From: Bacteriovoracia bacterium
Lineage (GTDB): Bacteria > Bdellovibrionota > Bacteriovoracia > Bacteriovoracales > Bacteriovoracaceae
Reading direction: 5' to 3'
Assembly (NCBI GenBank): GCA_030431635.1
Contig: JAUIIL010000009.1
Location: 62,001 to 126,000, forward strand
Length of the DNA: 64,000 bases
In this document: positions 54,175 through 61,561 of the stretch, in pieces
Numbering within the stretch: position 1 is the first letter of the stretch
Layout of the letters: each line of letters opens with the position of its first letter
Notes under the pieces: generated by a model
Databases searched by the model: none
What the model saw: the letters and a program-made list of their open reading frames with translations, nothing else
What the model was told of the DNA's origin: nothing
Made by a program: the position numbers and the translations under genes

Positions 54175-54351
54175 GAACAGTATTTCGGTTTAATTTCGGT
54201 TAGCAAAAAGTAAAGAAAAACAAACCTACATGAAAGACGTGAGATGAAAATTGTTTTAAATACAGATACTTAGACTAAAAAAAGTGAGTAAAATAGCCAG
54301 CTTAGATTGATAAAATAAAAAGGAAAAAGAGAAGACTATTTCTCAAATGAT

Positions 54352-54365
54352 ATTCCAAATGGAAT
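54352..54365. promoter_or_regulatory. ATTCCAAATGGAAT operator-like site
   Basis: Identical to the 14-mer at 22286-22299 upstream of the winged-helix gene. It lies about 57 bp before the HTH gene at 54422. The arms ATTCCA and TGGAAT flank two bases. Probably bound by the same regulator. Confidence 0.6.
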
Positions 54366-54421
54366 AACATACAAAGAAAAGTTTAATATATTTTTAACAA
54401 AAATTTTGCTTGAATCTGCTG

Positions 54422-55276
54422 ATGATAGTCAGGCTTTTTAATACCGGAGATATTCTAAAAGCGATTAGGAAAAAATTTTCTGTTAGCCAGAGCTATGTCT
54501 GCCACATTTTGCAGATATCTCAATCAAAAATTTCAAAAATAGAGAGTGGAATTGATTTAAAAATAGAGGCAAGGAAATGGATTGAGTTATGTCGCCATTT
54601 TAACATTGAGCCAGACAGTATCGTTAACGGGTATATCGAATTCAAAAATAGCAAAGATATAACGTTAAATAACTCAGGTAATGTTGGAGATTTTTCGGTT
54701 CCAGAGCGCTATAAATATTTAGCAGGCTCAACTGTAAGGACTACTATTCCATTTGTTAATATGCTTTGTGAGTCAAAAGGGGGGGGATATGCGACTGGGT
54801 ACCTCGAGAGCAAAGGGATTTCTAGTGATTATTTCTGTATTTTAGAAAACCCCATAAATATTAACTTTACAAGCGACATAGTAGAAGAAATTGGTCTTGG
54901 ATTAAACGATTTAGATATGTATTTCAAGAAAGACAAAATAAAGAAAGTAATAAGCCAAAAAGAACTACATGGTATCTTTTGGAAAGATTATGAAGAAGAA
55001 AATAAATTACAAAATAGAATTAGTAGGTTAGTGAGTAATGTCGGTAAGTATGAGACTAATTTTAAATACACAATTGTAGAGTACCAAAAATCTAAGGTTA
55101 CATTAAGCATTCAAAAGAACGAACATTTGAGTGAGTTTTATATTTCAAAAAATGTTCTAGAATTTTTTGAAAATTATAGAATGAATTACCTGAAAAACTT
55201 CTGTGCGCTTATGAAAAGGAAAAAGCTTGGTAATAAGCAGCTTTCCATAATGAAAGTTGGTATTTTGAAAGGTTGA
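54422..55276 (+). CDS. HTH regulator with C-terminal sensor-like domain
   Basis: 284 residues from ATG 54422; a TTG at 54410 could add four. HTH at about 8-60 (FSVSQSYVCHILQISQSKISKIESG). The remaining part has a C-terminal alpha/beta domain with YLESKGISSDYFC, recalling the GLDPDYL segment of the 24496 protein. The gene and the stretch before it are AT-rich with no GGCC. An ATTCCAAATGGAAT site lies upstream. Likely a ligand-responsive regulator; ligand unknown. Confidence 0.7.
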   Translation: MIVRLFNTGDILKAIRKKFSVSQSYVCHILQISQSKISKIESGIDLKIEARKWIELCRHFNIEPDSIVNGYIEFKNSKDITLNNSGNVGDFSVPERYKYLAGSTVRTTIPFVNMLCESKGGGYATGYLESKGISSDYFCILENPININFTSDIVEEIGLGLNDLDMYFKKDKIKKVISQKELHGIFWKDYEEENKLQNRISRLVSNVGKYETNFKYTIVEYQKSKVTLSIQKNEHLSEFYISKNVLEFFENYRMNYLKNFCALMKRKKLGNKQLSIMKVGILKG

Positions 55277-55402
55277 GTATGGGCAATTTAAAACAGAGAT
55301 TTCAAATTTCATAGGAGCTATATCGTCTTAGTTAGATAGAAGCTAAGTAAAAAAAGGTTAAATTTGATAGCTCATGAGCGGCTGCGAGTTCGATTCAGGC
55401 CA

Positions 55403-55428
55403 CGCACGATAAGAAACATTATCGTGCG
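55403..55428. repeat. 10-bp inverted repeat after the RHH gene
   Basis: CGCACGATAA (55403-55412) and TTATCGTGCG (55419-55428) form perfect arms with a GAAACA loop. It abuts the 3' end of the RHH gene (stop at 55429). No T-run follows on either strand, so it is not a standard terminator; it may stabilise the mRNA end. GTTCGATTC at 55388-55396 looks like a tRNA T-loop, but flanking arms do not pair. Confidence 0.6.
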
Positions 55429-55638
55429 CTAGCTATCTAAGAAAGCCCTGATGAGCTTTTTAATCATTGTGGTATAGCCTATGTTTTGTTGCTCGCACTT
55501 ATACTTAAATGCTTTGAGAAGCTCAGGTTCAATTTTAAGAGTGATAAGCTTACTTTTGCTTTTCTTCTTTACCGTATTTATTTTTCTGCAATTTTCTAGA
55601 AAATGAAGTCTTTCTTTAATCTCTTTTTCTGTTGGCAT
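55429..55638 (-). CDS. Ribbon-helix-helix-like protein, candidate antitoxin
   Basis: 69 residues. The C-terminal half ITLKIEPELLKAFKYKC followed by GYTTMIKKLIRAFL has the strand-helix-helix pattern of CopG/BrnA-like repressors. It starts inside the end of the nucleotidyltransferase gene (23-base overlap), so the two are translated together. As a pair it looks like a toxin-antitoxin-type module; DNA binding at the 56092-56121 palindrome is plausible. Function inferred from arrangement and fold. Confidence 0.65.
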   Translation of the reverse strand: MPTEKEIKERLHFLENCRKINTVKKKSKSKLITLKIEPELLKAFKYKCEQQNIGYTTMIKKLIRAFLDS

Positions 55639-56089
55639 TTTTTAGTTCCTTAATATCAATTAAATCTTTGTCTCGTCCGCTCATTTTTTTCATTTTTAGA
55701 AGGTCTTTGTAAGAAATAACTTTTAGAGTTATTTCTTCGTACAAAAAGTCTTCAGTTTTGACCTCTCTAGCATCCATATTAATAAGAATATCTACTTGTT
55801 CGATTTGATTTGGGCCTCCAACAAAGTTCCAGGCAATAAGGTTCTTTTTTTCAATGTATTCGTCTTTAAAATGAAAAATATCTTCAGCATTTACAGGTAA
55901 TCGAGATAAAAATCCAAGCTCTTTCATTGCTAATTCGACATTTTTGAGGTTCTTGAGTGTTAAGTTCGTGAGAAAGTCTATATCAACGGTATTTCTGGGA
56001 TATCCATGTAAAGTAACTGCATAACCACCACAAATGGCGTACTTTATCTTTTTTTCGTTAAATTTTTTAATAATTTTTTTGAGCAGCAT
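55616..56089 (-). CDS. Nucleotidyltransferase-fold protein, candidate toxin of the AbiEii/MNT kind
   Basis: 157 residues from ATG 56089; an earlier frame start at 56125 lies inside the palindrome. CGGYAVTLHGYPRNTVDID holds the GG and D36-x-D38 catalytic pair of pol-beta-type nucleotidyltransferases, with a later aspartate in the EQVDILIN segment. Members such as AbiEii and MNT add nucleotides to tRNA or proteins, or act as antitoxins (HEPN partner). Here it precedes an RHH gene, not a HEPN gene. Activity is inferred; a plain tRNA-modification role is possible. Confidence 0.7.
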   Translation of the reverse strand: MLLKKIIKKFNEKKIKYAICGGYAVTLHGYPRNTVDIDFLTNLTLKNLKNVELAMKELGFLSRLPVNAEDIFHFKDEYIEKKNLIAWNFVGGPNQIEQVDILINMDAREVKTEDFLYEEITLKVISYKDLLKMKKMSGRDKDLIDIKELKNANRKRD

Positions 56090-56091
56090 TC

Positions 56092-56121
56092 TTTTTAGTA
56101 TATACTGGTATATACTAAAAA
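56092..56121. promoter_or_regulatory. 30-bp inverted repeat at the NTase/RHH promoter
   Basis: TTTTTAGTATATAC (56092-56105) and GTATATACTAAAAA (56108-56121) are perfect 14-bp arms with a TG spacer, ending two bases before the ATG at 56089. Placement suits autoregulation by the RHH protein. The A-T run also resembles a terminator, but it precedes the start. Confidence 0.65.
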
Positions 56122-56137
56122 ACAATAGGGAAATGAA

Positions 56138-56473
56138 CTATCTTTTTCCACCTTGTGAAGAACAACTAATTGATAATAAGATATCTCGTCTCCATAGACT
56201 CCAATTAAGGGTGCTTTTGTTCCATATTGTAGCACTTGCGTAGTTTCTGGCAGGTGTGAACTTGTCATAAATTTCTAGTTCGTATTCGAAACGACTGATG
56301 CGTTTAAGGTAGAAGCTAAACTCTTCAAAACGAGATAATAAGACTTTTTTTTGCTCAGGGATTGTTTTTGATACATCCCAAATGGTTTGGGAATCTTTTT
56401 TGGCAATACAATTAACACTTCCTTGGGCCGTGCTAAGAATCGTTAACAAAATAATAGCTGCTTTAAGTTTCAT
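56138..56473 (-). CDS. Small exported protein of unknown function
   Basis: 111 residues with a signal peptide (1-19, ending AQGS). Two cysteines (near 22 and 104) may pair. No known motif; no ribosome site visible before the ATG. It lies upstream of the NTase/RHH genes on the same strand with 48 bp between them, mostly palindrome. Confidence 0.55.
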   Translation of the reverse strand: MKLKAAIILLTILSTAQGSVNCIAKKDSQTIWDVSKTIPEQKKVLLSRFEEFSFYLKRISRFEYELEIYDKFTPARNYASATIWNKSTLNWSLWRRDILLSISCSSQGGKR

Positions 56474-56501
56474 GAGGAAATTATAGGCATAAAAAGAAAG
56501 A

Positions 56502-56521
56502 AAGGGCCATTTTTGACCCTT
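56502..56521 (-). terminator. Intrinsic terminator of the gene at 56537-57253
   Basis: Read on the minus strand, AAGGGTC and GGCCCTT pair (with one T-G wobble) around AAAAAT, and are followed by a T-rich stretch (TTTCTTTCTTTTT). It lies 15 bp after the gene's stop. Confidence 0.6.
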
Positions 56522-56536
56522 ACTTTTCGTTTTTGT

Positions 56537-57253
56537 TTATTTAAGACCTTCTTCAAGGCACTGAACTTTGCTTGAAAGGTAATAAATTGATTGGCAAGTT
56601 TCTAAGATATAGTCCAACTCTTTAGTATCAATAAAATCAATCCCACTTTTAAAACAGTTGAACTTGTCGGAGTCGTATTTCGCTTGAGAACACATGGCTT
56701 TCAGGGCTCCTTTGGCCTCATGGTTACTGAGCATAACCTTATAATGAAAACTAGCAAGCCCTTTTTTTAAGCATTCATATTTTTGACTTTCATATTGGTT
56801 AATTCCACACATACGATTTAGATGATTAAGATCTTTTTCATCAATAAAGTCGATGCCAGCTTCAATAACAGAGCTTTTTCCTGATAGATAGTACATGTCG
56901 CTGACAGCACTAATGAGAAAATCAGTTGCTGAAATTCTCTGAGAAGATGGCTTTTTGCCTCCACCTTGTTCTTGGCATCTCGGTCCTTTACAGTCATCGT
57001 AAACTGTTTCTCCTTTTAAAATAGAGAGAACTTCTTCTAATTTTTCATCAATTCTTCTTAGATCTCTTTGGGCCAAATAATTCAGATTTCTTTGAATTTG
57101 ATTAGATATTTTCTGAACTTTATTGAAAATTTTTGCTTCCTCTTCTCGTCCTCTCTCCCTACTTTCTTCTCTTCCTCTCCCTCTTTGTTGCGCAAAACTG
57201 TTAATAGATAGTACAAGACAAAATAACAGACCGATTTTTTTAAAATCACTCAT
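56537..57253 (-). CDS. Exported protein with cysteine-pair repeats
   Basis: 238 residues with a signal peptide (1-21, ending SFAQ) and an Arg/Glu-rich stretch next. From about residue 110 the protein repeats a unit of about 40 residues built on C-x3-Y-x-S-x-K-x3-C-x3-G, seen two or three times fully and partially at both ends (YYLSGKSSVIEAGIDF, YESQKYECLKKGL, YDSDKFNCFKSGIDF, YYLSSKVQCLEEGL). Each unit could be a disulfide-linked helix pair. AGGAGAGCAGGGG precedes the ATG. Unknown function, probably periplasmic. Confidence 0.65.
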   Translation of the reverse strand: MSDFKKIGLLFCLVLSINSFAQQRGRGREESRERGREEEAKIFNKVQKISNQIQRNLNYLAQRDLRRIDEKLEEVLSILKGETVYDDCKGPRCQEQGGGKKPSSQRISATDFLISAVSDMYYLSGKSSVIEAGIDFIDEKDLNHLNRMCGINQYESQKYECLKKGLASFHYKVMLSNHEAKGALKAMCSQAKYDSDKFNCFKSGIDFIDTKELDYILETCQSIYYLSSKVQCLEEGLK

Positions 57254-57414
57254 CCCCTGCTCTCCTTTCTAGGTTTGATAGTTGATGATGGGAGCAAGAC
57301 AGATGCCATGGAAGATTTCGAAATTTCAGATACAAGATGCATCGCGCTTCATTGCCAAAAAGACACCAGTGCTCTTATGGCCCTAGTGGAGAAATATCTT
57401 TTCAATACCAATTA

Positions 57415-58320
57415 TTAAAAGCGATAAATTTTTTTAGCGACTTGATAAGTTTGAACATAGGCTTCAACTGTTTTATTAATGGGATGACTGTAACCACCAC
57501 CAACTGCCATCGCGATAGGAATAGACTGAGTTTGGGCGTAGTTAAAAACAAGTTGATCCCTGAGGGCCACGCCTTCAAGGGATATATTCAGTGAGCCCAG
57601 CCTATCATCTTTTAAAATATCAACACCTGCTTGATAAAGAATAAGATCGAAAGCTTGAGTTGAGAGTTTCTTGAGTACTCTTGAAAGCTTATCTAAGTAT
57701 TCATCATCTTCAGTACCTGCTTCAAATTCAACATCAAGATGAGAGTTCACTTTTCTAAAGGGATAATTTTTTCTCCCATGTAAAGAGACAATAAAAACAT
57801 TTTCATCTTCTTTAAGAATGGAAGCATTTCCATTACCTTGGTGTACATCTAAGTCTAAGATCAAAACCTTAAGTTGAGGGCGATGGATTGCTAAGTAGCG
57901 GCAGACAATAGCAAAATCATTAAAAAAGCAAAACCCTTCTCCCCTATCTGCATGAGCATGATGTGTTCCTCCGGCCAAAGCACCACTAAAGCCCACTTCA
58001 AGAGCGTGACAAGAAGCTTGGAAAACTCCGTCAGCAGAAGCTCGGGCCCTATTAACCATTTCCTGGTTTAGGGGAAGCCCTATCGCTCTGGCTTCTTGAC
58101 TTGGGAGAGTAAGAGAGAGTAACGAATCAACATAGTCTTTGGTATGGGCCAAATAGAGAAACTCTTTATCGATGGGAGTTGCTTGAATAAGAAGTTCTTC
58201 TTTTAAAATATTTCTTTTCAAAAGCTCTTCTCTTAAACGGCGGTATTTTGTCATTGGAAACCTGTGCCCAGGCTCAAGTGGAACTTCGTAAGTATCGCTG
58301 TAGTAAAACTTTGGCATCAT
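57415..58320 (-). CDS. Histone deacetylase-family (HDAC-like) amidohydrolase
   Basis: 301 residues from ATG 58320; the next ATG is 58317. GGTHHAHADRGEGFCFFND carries the paired catalytic histidines, ILDLDVHQGNG the zinc ligands Asp/His, and GVDILKDDRLG plus AVGGGYS complete the site. Bacterial members deacetylate acetylpolyamines or small amides, and acetoin-utilisation AcuC is a relative. Cytoplasmic zinc enzyme; true substrate unknown. Convergent neighbours are absent; it is followed by exported-protein genes. Confidence 0.88.
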   Translation of the reverse strand: MMPKFYYSDTYEVPLEPGHRFPMTKYRRLREELLKRNILKEELLIQATPIDKEFLYLAHTKDYVDSLLSLTLPSQEARAIGLPLNQEMVNRARASADGVFQASCHALEVGFSGALAGGTHHAHADRGEGFCFFNDFAIVCRYLAIHRPQLKVLILDLDVHQGNGNASILKEDENVFIVSLHGRKNYPFRKVNSHLDVEFEAGTEDDEYLDKLSRVLKKLSTQAFDLILYQAGVDILKDDRLGSLNISLEGVALRDQLVFNYAQTQSIPIAMAVGGGYSHPINKTVEAYVQTYQVAKKIYRF

Positions 58321-58414
58321 CTTTGCTCTATAATAACCCAAATAGATTAAAAAAATAACAAATTAAAAGCTTATTTGATTTTATAACTGTTTAACTTTTT
58401 GACAAGGTATACTT

Positions 58415-59125
58415 ATGAAGACAATTCTAACTATTATGCTTTTTACGCTAATGAGTGCTTTTGCTCAAGACTATGACCCTAAATTTAGAGCTTCAGAGGA
58501 GTTTCTAACTTGCTCTTTGGATCTTGATAGCGAAGGTTATCGTGAACTTGTCTTTGCTTTAAGAGAAGTTCACGAATATAAGGGGCAAAGTCTGAGAATG
58601 CGACTTAGCCAATTTGAGCATGGTTTTAGAACTTACGAAAAATCCTATGGAGATGATAAGGTAAAAATGCTTTTTAATCCTTCTCGTTGTCAGCTTAAGG
58701 TTTACAGTGAAGAGAATACAGCTGAAGAGTTTGAACTTGGTATTGATATGTATAAAGGTCGGGCAATGGGAGGAACGATATTATTTGCTGCTAAAGTAAG
58801 AGGCCGAGTGATAGAATCATTTGGAAATGTATTTGCGTCATTAGGAAATGAATTGATTCAAAATAGAGAAGCAACTTTTTACTGTGAGACAAAAGAATTA
58901 CGTTTACTTGAGATTTTAGAAGACTCTTGCCAAAACTTGAGCGATCTGGATGAAGTCATCGAGCTGAAAACAGTTGCTGACTTTGAAAGTTTGGCCAAAA
59001 AAGTTCAAGAGAAAAGAGCGGAATTAACTCAGCAAGAAAGAGAACTCTTAAGAGAATGGGAATTGCAAAAGAATCAATTAATATTTAAAATAGATAGTCT
59101 CAAAAATAAAGTTCGTCAGAACTAA
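58415..59125 (+). CDS. Exported protein with C-terminal coiled coil
   Basis: 236 residues with a signal peptide (1-17, ending AFAQ). The body contains two cysteines in TCSLDLD and RCQLKV, and later FYCETKELRLLEIL and DSCQNL; the last 50 residues are a charged coiled coil. AAGG precedes the ATG. No family recognised. It is divergent from the HDAC gene and followed directly by the hydroxylase-family gene, perhaps in one transcript. Confidence 0.6.
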   Translation: MKTILTIMLFTLMSAFAQDYDPKFRASEEFLTCSLDLDSEGYRELVFALREVHEYKGQSLRMRLSQFEHGFRTYEKSYGDDKVKMLFNPSRCQLKVYSEENTAEEFELGIDMYKGRAMGGTILFAAKVRGRVIESFGNVFASLGNELIQNREATFYCETKELRLLEILEDSCQNLSDLDEVIELKTVADFESLAKKVQEKRAELTQQERELLREWELQKNQLIFKIDSLKNKVRQN

Positions 59126-59148
59126 ATTTTTTGCTAGAATATCAGTTA

Positions 59149-59928
59149 ATGTCTGATGTTATTCAATTAAGATTCTATTCTTTTGTTTTAGTTTTGATCT
59201 TGCTGATTATAGGAGAGTTCCTCTACCCCTATTACAAAAACCAACCTAAAACGTTGAAGAGATGGGTCATCAATACTGGACCAAGTTTATTATTCGCTCT
59301 CTTTTATAAGATCTTCACCCCCCTATCGCTATCAGCTTTTGCTTATGTGTGTTTACAAAGAAATTGGGGACTATTCAATATGCCCTATTTTGATAATTAT
59401 TCAAATTTAACGTTGTTTTTCTACCAGTTATATATCTTTGATTTATCTATTTATTGGCAGCATCGGCTTTTTCACAAGATAAACTTTTTTTGGCGGTTTC
59501 ATAAAATCCATCACTTAGATAAAAAAATGGACTTAACAACTGGACTAAGATTTCATCCAGTTGAACTTTTTTTCTCTCTTCTGTTAAAGTTTTTTCTTAT
59601 TCTTACTTTTGGCATTGATTATGTAAATATTATTGTCTTTGAATCGGTATTGACCCTTGCTTCTCTTTTTGAACATGCCAATATAAAACTTCCAAAGATA
59701 TTTGAAAAGGTTTTAAGGTTTTTTATTGTCACTCCTCAGATGCACTACATTCATCACTCACAAGAGCCCTCTCAAATGAAATCAAATTATGGCTTCTTTC
59801 TCTCTATTTGGGATAAGCTATTTGGGAGTTATAAGAACGATTTACCTGAAAACCTTAAACTCGGTATCAAAAATAAGGATGATGTTAAAGGGTTGTGGGC
59901 TTTACTCGTCCTTCCTTGGGAAAAATAA
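59149..59928 (+). CDS. Fatty acid hydroxylase/sterol desaturase-family membrane protein
   Basis: 259 residues from ATG 59149; an upstream TTG is possible. Four or five hydrophobic helices and the histidine boxes of the di-iron family: WQHRLFH (near 105), FHKIHHLD (near 120) and MHYIHHSQEP (near 200). Members hydroxylate or desaturate membrane lipids such as carotenoids, sterols or fatty acids. Probably modifies a membrane lipid at the inner membrane; product unknown. It ends two bases from the convergent gene. Confidence 0.85.
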   Translation: MSDVIQLRFYSFVLVLILLIIGEFLYPYYKNQPKTLKRWVINTGPSLLFALFYKIFTPLSLSAFAYVCLQRNWGLFNMPYFDNYSNLTLFFYQLYIFDLSIYWQHRLFHKINFFWRFHKIHHLDKKMDLTTGLRFHPVELFFSLLLKFFLILTFGIDYVNIIVFESVLTLASLFEHANIKLPKIFEKVLRFFIVTPQMHYIHHSQEPSQMKSNYGFFLSIWDKLFGSYKNDLPENLKLGIKNKDDVKGLWALLVLPWEK

Positions 59929-59930
59929 AT

Positions 59931-60845
59931 TTAATTATTGAGGATCTTTTCAAATTCGACATCGTACTCGTTATTGATAAACTCTTCTTGCTTCATATGA
60001 GGAGTACTGGCCATTTCTCTATGAGGAGAGTGAACTTCTTTGACTAATGCGGCCCTATTTTCTAAGAGTTCATTAAAACAATATTCTTTCGCTATCTCAA
60101 GGTACTTATTAAATTGTTCTTGAATGTGGCCATTGTATTCAGCAATACTCTTACGCCACTTGCTTTGAAGAAGTTCTTTTGTTTTTAACTCTTTCATCTT
60201 TAGCTTCATAATCTCTAGATTGGTTTCAATCTGTTTGAGAGTTTCATCTTTTGTTTTACGATAATATTCATTGGCCACCTTTTTAGCACTTAAAGAAGGT
60301 GTCAACGGTACATATTGAGAGTAATTTTCTTTCTTTTGTTCAGAGCTTTTATTCAATGAATAAGACTGAAGCCAGCTATTGATATCTTGAACTAACCCCT
60401 GACAACTCAGCTTTAAATCTACCTTATCTTGGGACTCTTTTTTCACTGAAGCGATTGTTCTTTTTATTTGAGGTCTACTCTTATATTTAATAGAGGCAGC
60501 TTTGGCGAAGCTTACTTTTTTATCCTCTTCTTCAATTTTATTTTGTGGGAGGCTACAAACAACATATTCCTTTTTATATTGCCAACTCTCTTGCGAGAAA
60601 TTAACTTCACAAACGCTTTCTTCACAGTTCTGATGATAACGAGAAACATATCGTTTTTTGCCAGTTTTTTTATAAGTAATACTTTGGAAGTATTCCTTAT
60701 GAATTTTTTCACCAGCTTTTTGGCATTTTTTTTCTGCCACATCATGGCCATATCTGATGATTTCCTTAATTTGCCCTGATTGAGCATTAAGAGAAATCAA
60801 AAGAGAAAAAACAAGTAAAATAAAATTCTTAAAATTTTGAGCCAT
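59931..60845 (-). CDS. Exported helical protein of unknown function
   Basis: 304 residues from ATG 60845, where a signal peptide (ending LNAQS, about residue 20) begins; the frame is open further upstream but that stretch is covered by the small gene at 60829. Four cysteines near residues 35, 72, 77 and 92 lie early in the mature protein, and a long Lys/Glu/Gln helix follows. Coupled to the 52-residue gene (17-base overlap). No family recognised. Confidence 0.6.
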   Translation of the reverse strand: MAQNFKNFILLVFSLLISLNAQSGQIKEIIRYGHDVAEKKCQKAGEKIHKEYFQSITYKKTGKKRYVSRYHQNCEESVCEVNFSQESWQYKKEYVVCSLPQNKIEEEDKKVSFAKAASIKYKSRPQIKRTIASVKKESQDKVDLKLSCQGLVQDINSWLQSYSLNKSSEQKKENYSQYVPLTPSLSAKKVANEYYRKTKDETLKQIETNLEIMKLKMKELKTKELLQSKWRKSIAEYNGHIQEQFNKYLEIAKEYCFNELLENRAALVKEVHSPHREMASTPHMKQEEFINNEYDVEFEKILNN

Positions 60846-60987
60846 GACCATAATTTCCATACGTAGAAAGATTAAACTCTTTAACAACAAGAGATGAAAC
60901 TTCTCTTTGAGGATTTTTTTGGCCATGAAGAATAAAAGTAAAAAAGAGAAAGAAGACAATGAAAGAAAATCTAAAAGCAAATGACAT
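60829..60987 (-). CDS. 52-residue secreted peptide
   Basis: A short gene with a strong signal: GGAGG five bases before the ATG at 60987, and a typical hydrophobic signal peptide ending FILHGQ (about residue 23), leaving a mature peptide of about 30 residues ending in a Gly/Tyr/His/Ser-rich tail (YGNYGHGSKF). It overlaps the start of the next gene by 17 bases in another frame, so translation is probably coupled. No cysteines. Function unknown; a secreted signal or structural peptide is possible. Confidence 0.6.
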   Translation of the reverse strand: MSFAFRFSFIVFFLFFTFILHGQKNPQREVSSLVVKEFNLSTYGNYGHGSKF

Positions 60988-61090
60988 GCAAACCTCCGAA
61001 CTAAACTCCTATCGGACTTTTGCAAGAAATAATGAGCAGAAAAAAGTGAATAATATTTTTCAAAAAAAATTTTTTGAGTGTAATTAGAAT

Positions 61091-61399
61091 TTATTCACAA
61101 GATTCAAAATCTTTAAAGTAAAGTGGAAGAAGTTCATCTGGAATTTGATCGATGTAGCGGTCAATTGGAATAATATAAAGACATAAAAACTCGGCTCTTC
61201 CATTGCCCTTTAAGTTTCTGACTTTTAGCTCATAAGCAAGTTGGTCAGTTTCCAATGAATGAAAACTGTAGGTCTCTAGGGCCTTAATCTTTCTTAAGAC
61301 TGACTGATTTGATAGAATTTTAGCGCCATCAATGGCCGCAAAATCATTGCAGTAAGCAATCGAAGTTATCAGATAACAAAGAAAAATGAATCCTTTCAT
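61091..61399 (-). CDS. Small exported protein of unknown function
   Basis: 102 residues with a signal peptide (1-17, ending AYCN) and AGGA before the ATG. Cysteines at about residues 17, 75 and 101. Unknown family. It is divergent from the tyrosine recombinase, with the dif-like repeat between them. Confidence 0.55.
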   Translation of the reverse strand: MKGFIFLCYLITSIAYCNDFAAIDGAKILSNQSVLRKIKALETYSFHSLETDQLAYELKVRNLKGNGRAEFLCLYIIPIDRYIDQIPDELLPLYFKDFESCE

Positions 61400-61505
61400 A
61401 ATAAATCCTGATTAATTCAATTCTTCAGGATATTTCTGTCTTTGACAAGAATGATTTTAAAAAAGAATTTAAGCGATTTCCCAACAGAAACAATTGAAAG
61501 TATTT

Positions 61506-61543
61506 AATTTACTACCTATAATATACATTATAGGTAGTAAATT
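61506..61543. repeat. Perfect inverted repeat with dif-like core
   Basis: Arms of 17 bp (AATTTACTACCTATAAT and its exact complement) flank an ATAC spacer. Read as 11-6-11, the central hexamer is TATACA (61522-61527) between ACTACCTATAA and TTATAGGTAGT. The 14 bases ATAATATACATTAT are identical to the centre of E. coli dif on the opposite strand (11-6-11 layout). It ends 18 bp before the recombinase start. Either a Xer recombination site or an operator. Confidence 0.7.
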
Positions 61544-61561
61544 TAGTGTTTTTTATTGATT

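Noticed and set aside
55388-55410. tRNA-like T-loop GTTCGATTC
   Set aside because: The neighbouring bases do not form a T stem, and no acceptor or anticodon arm is found; at most a remnant.
60846-61025. N-terminal extension of the gene ending at 59931
   Set aside because: Another frame there holds the well-initiated 52-residue gene, and the signal peptide fits the ATG at 60845.
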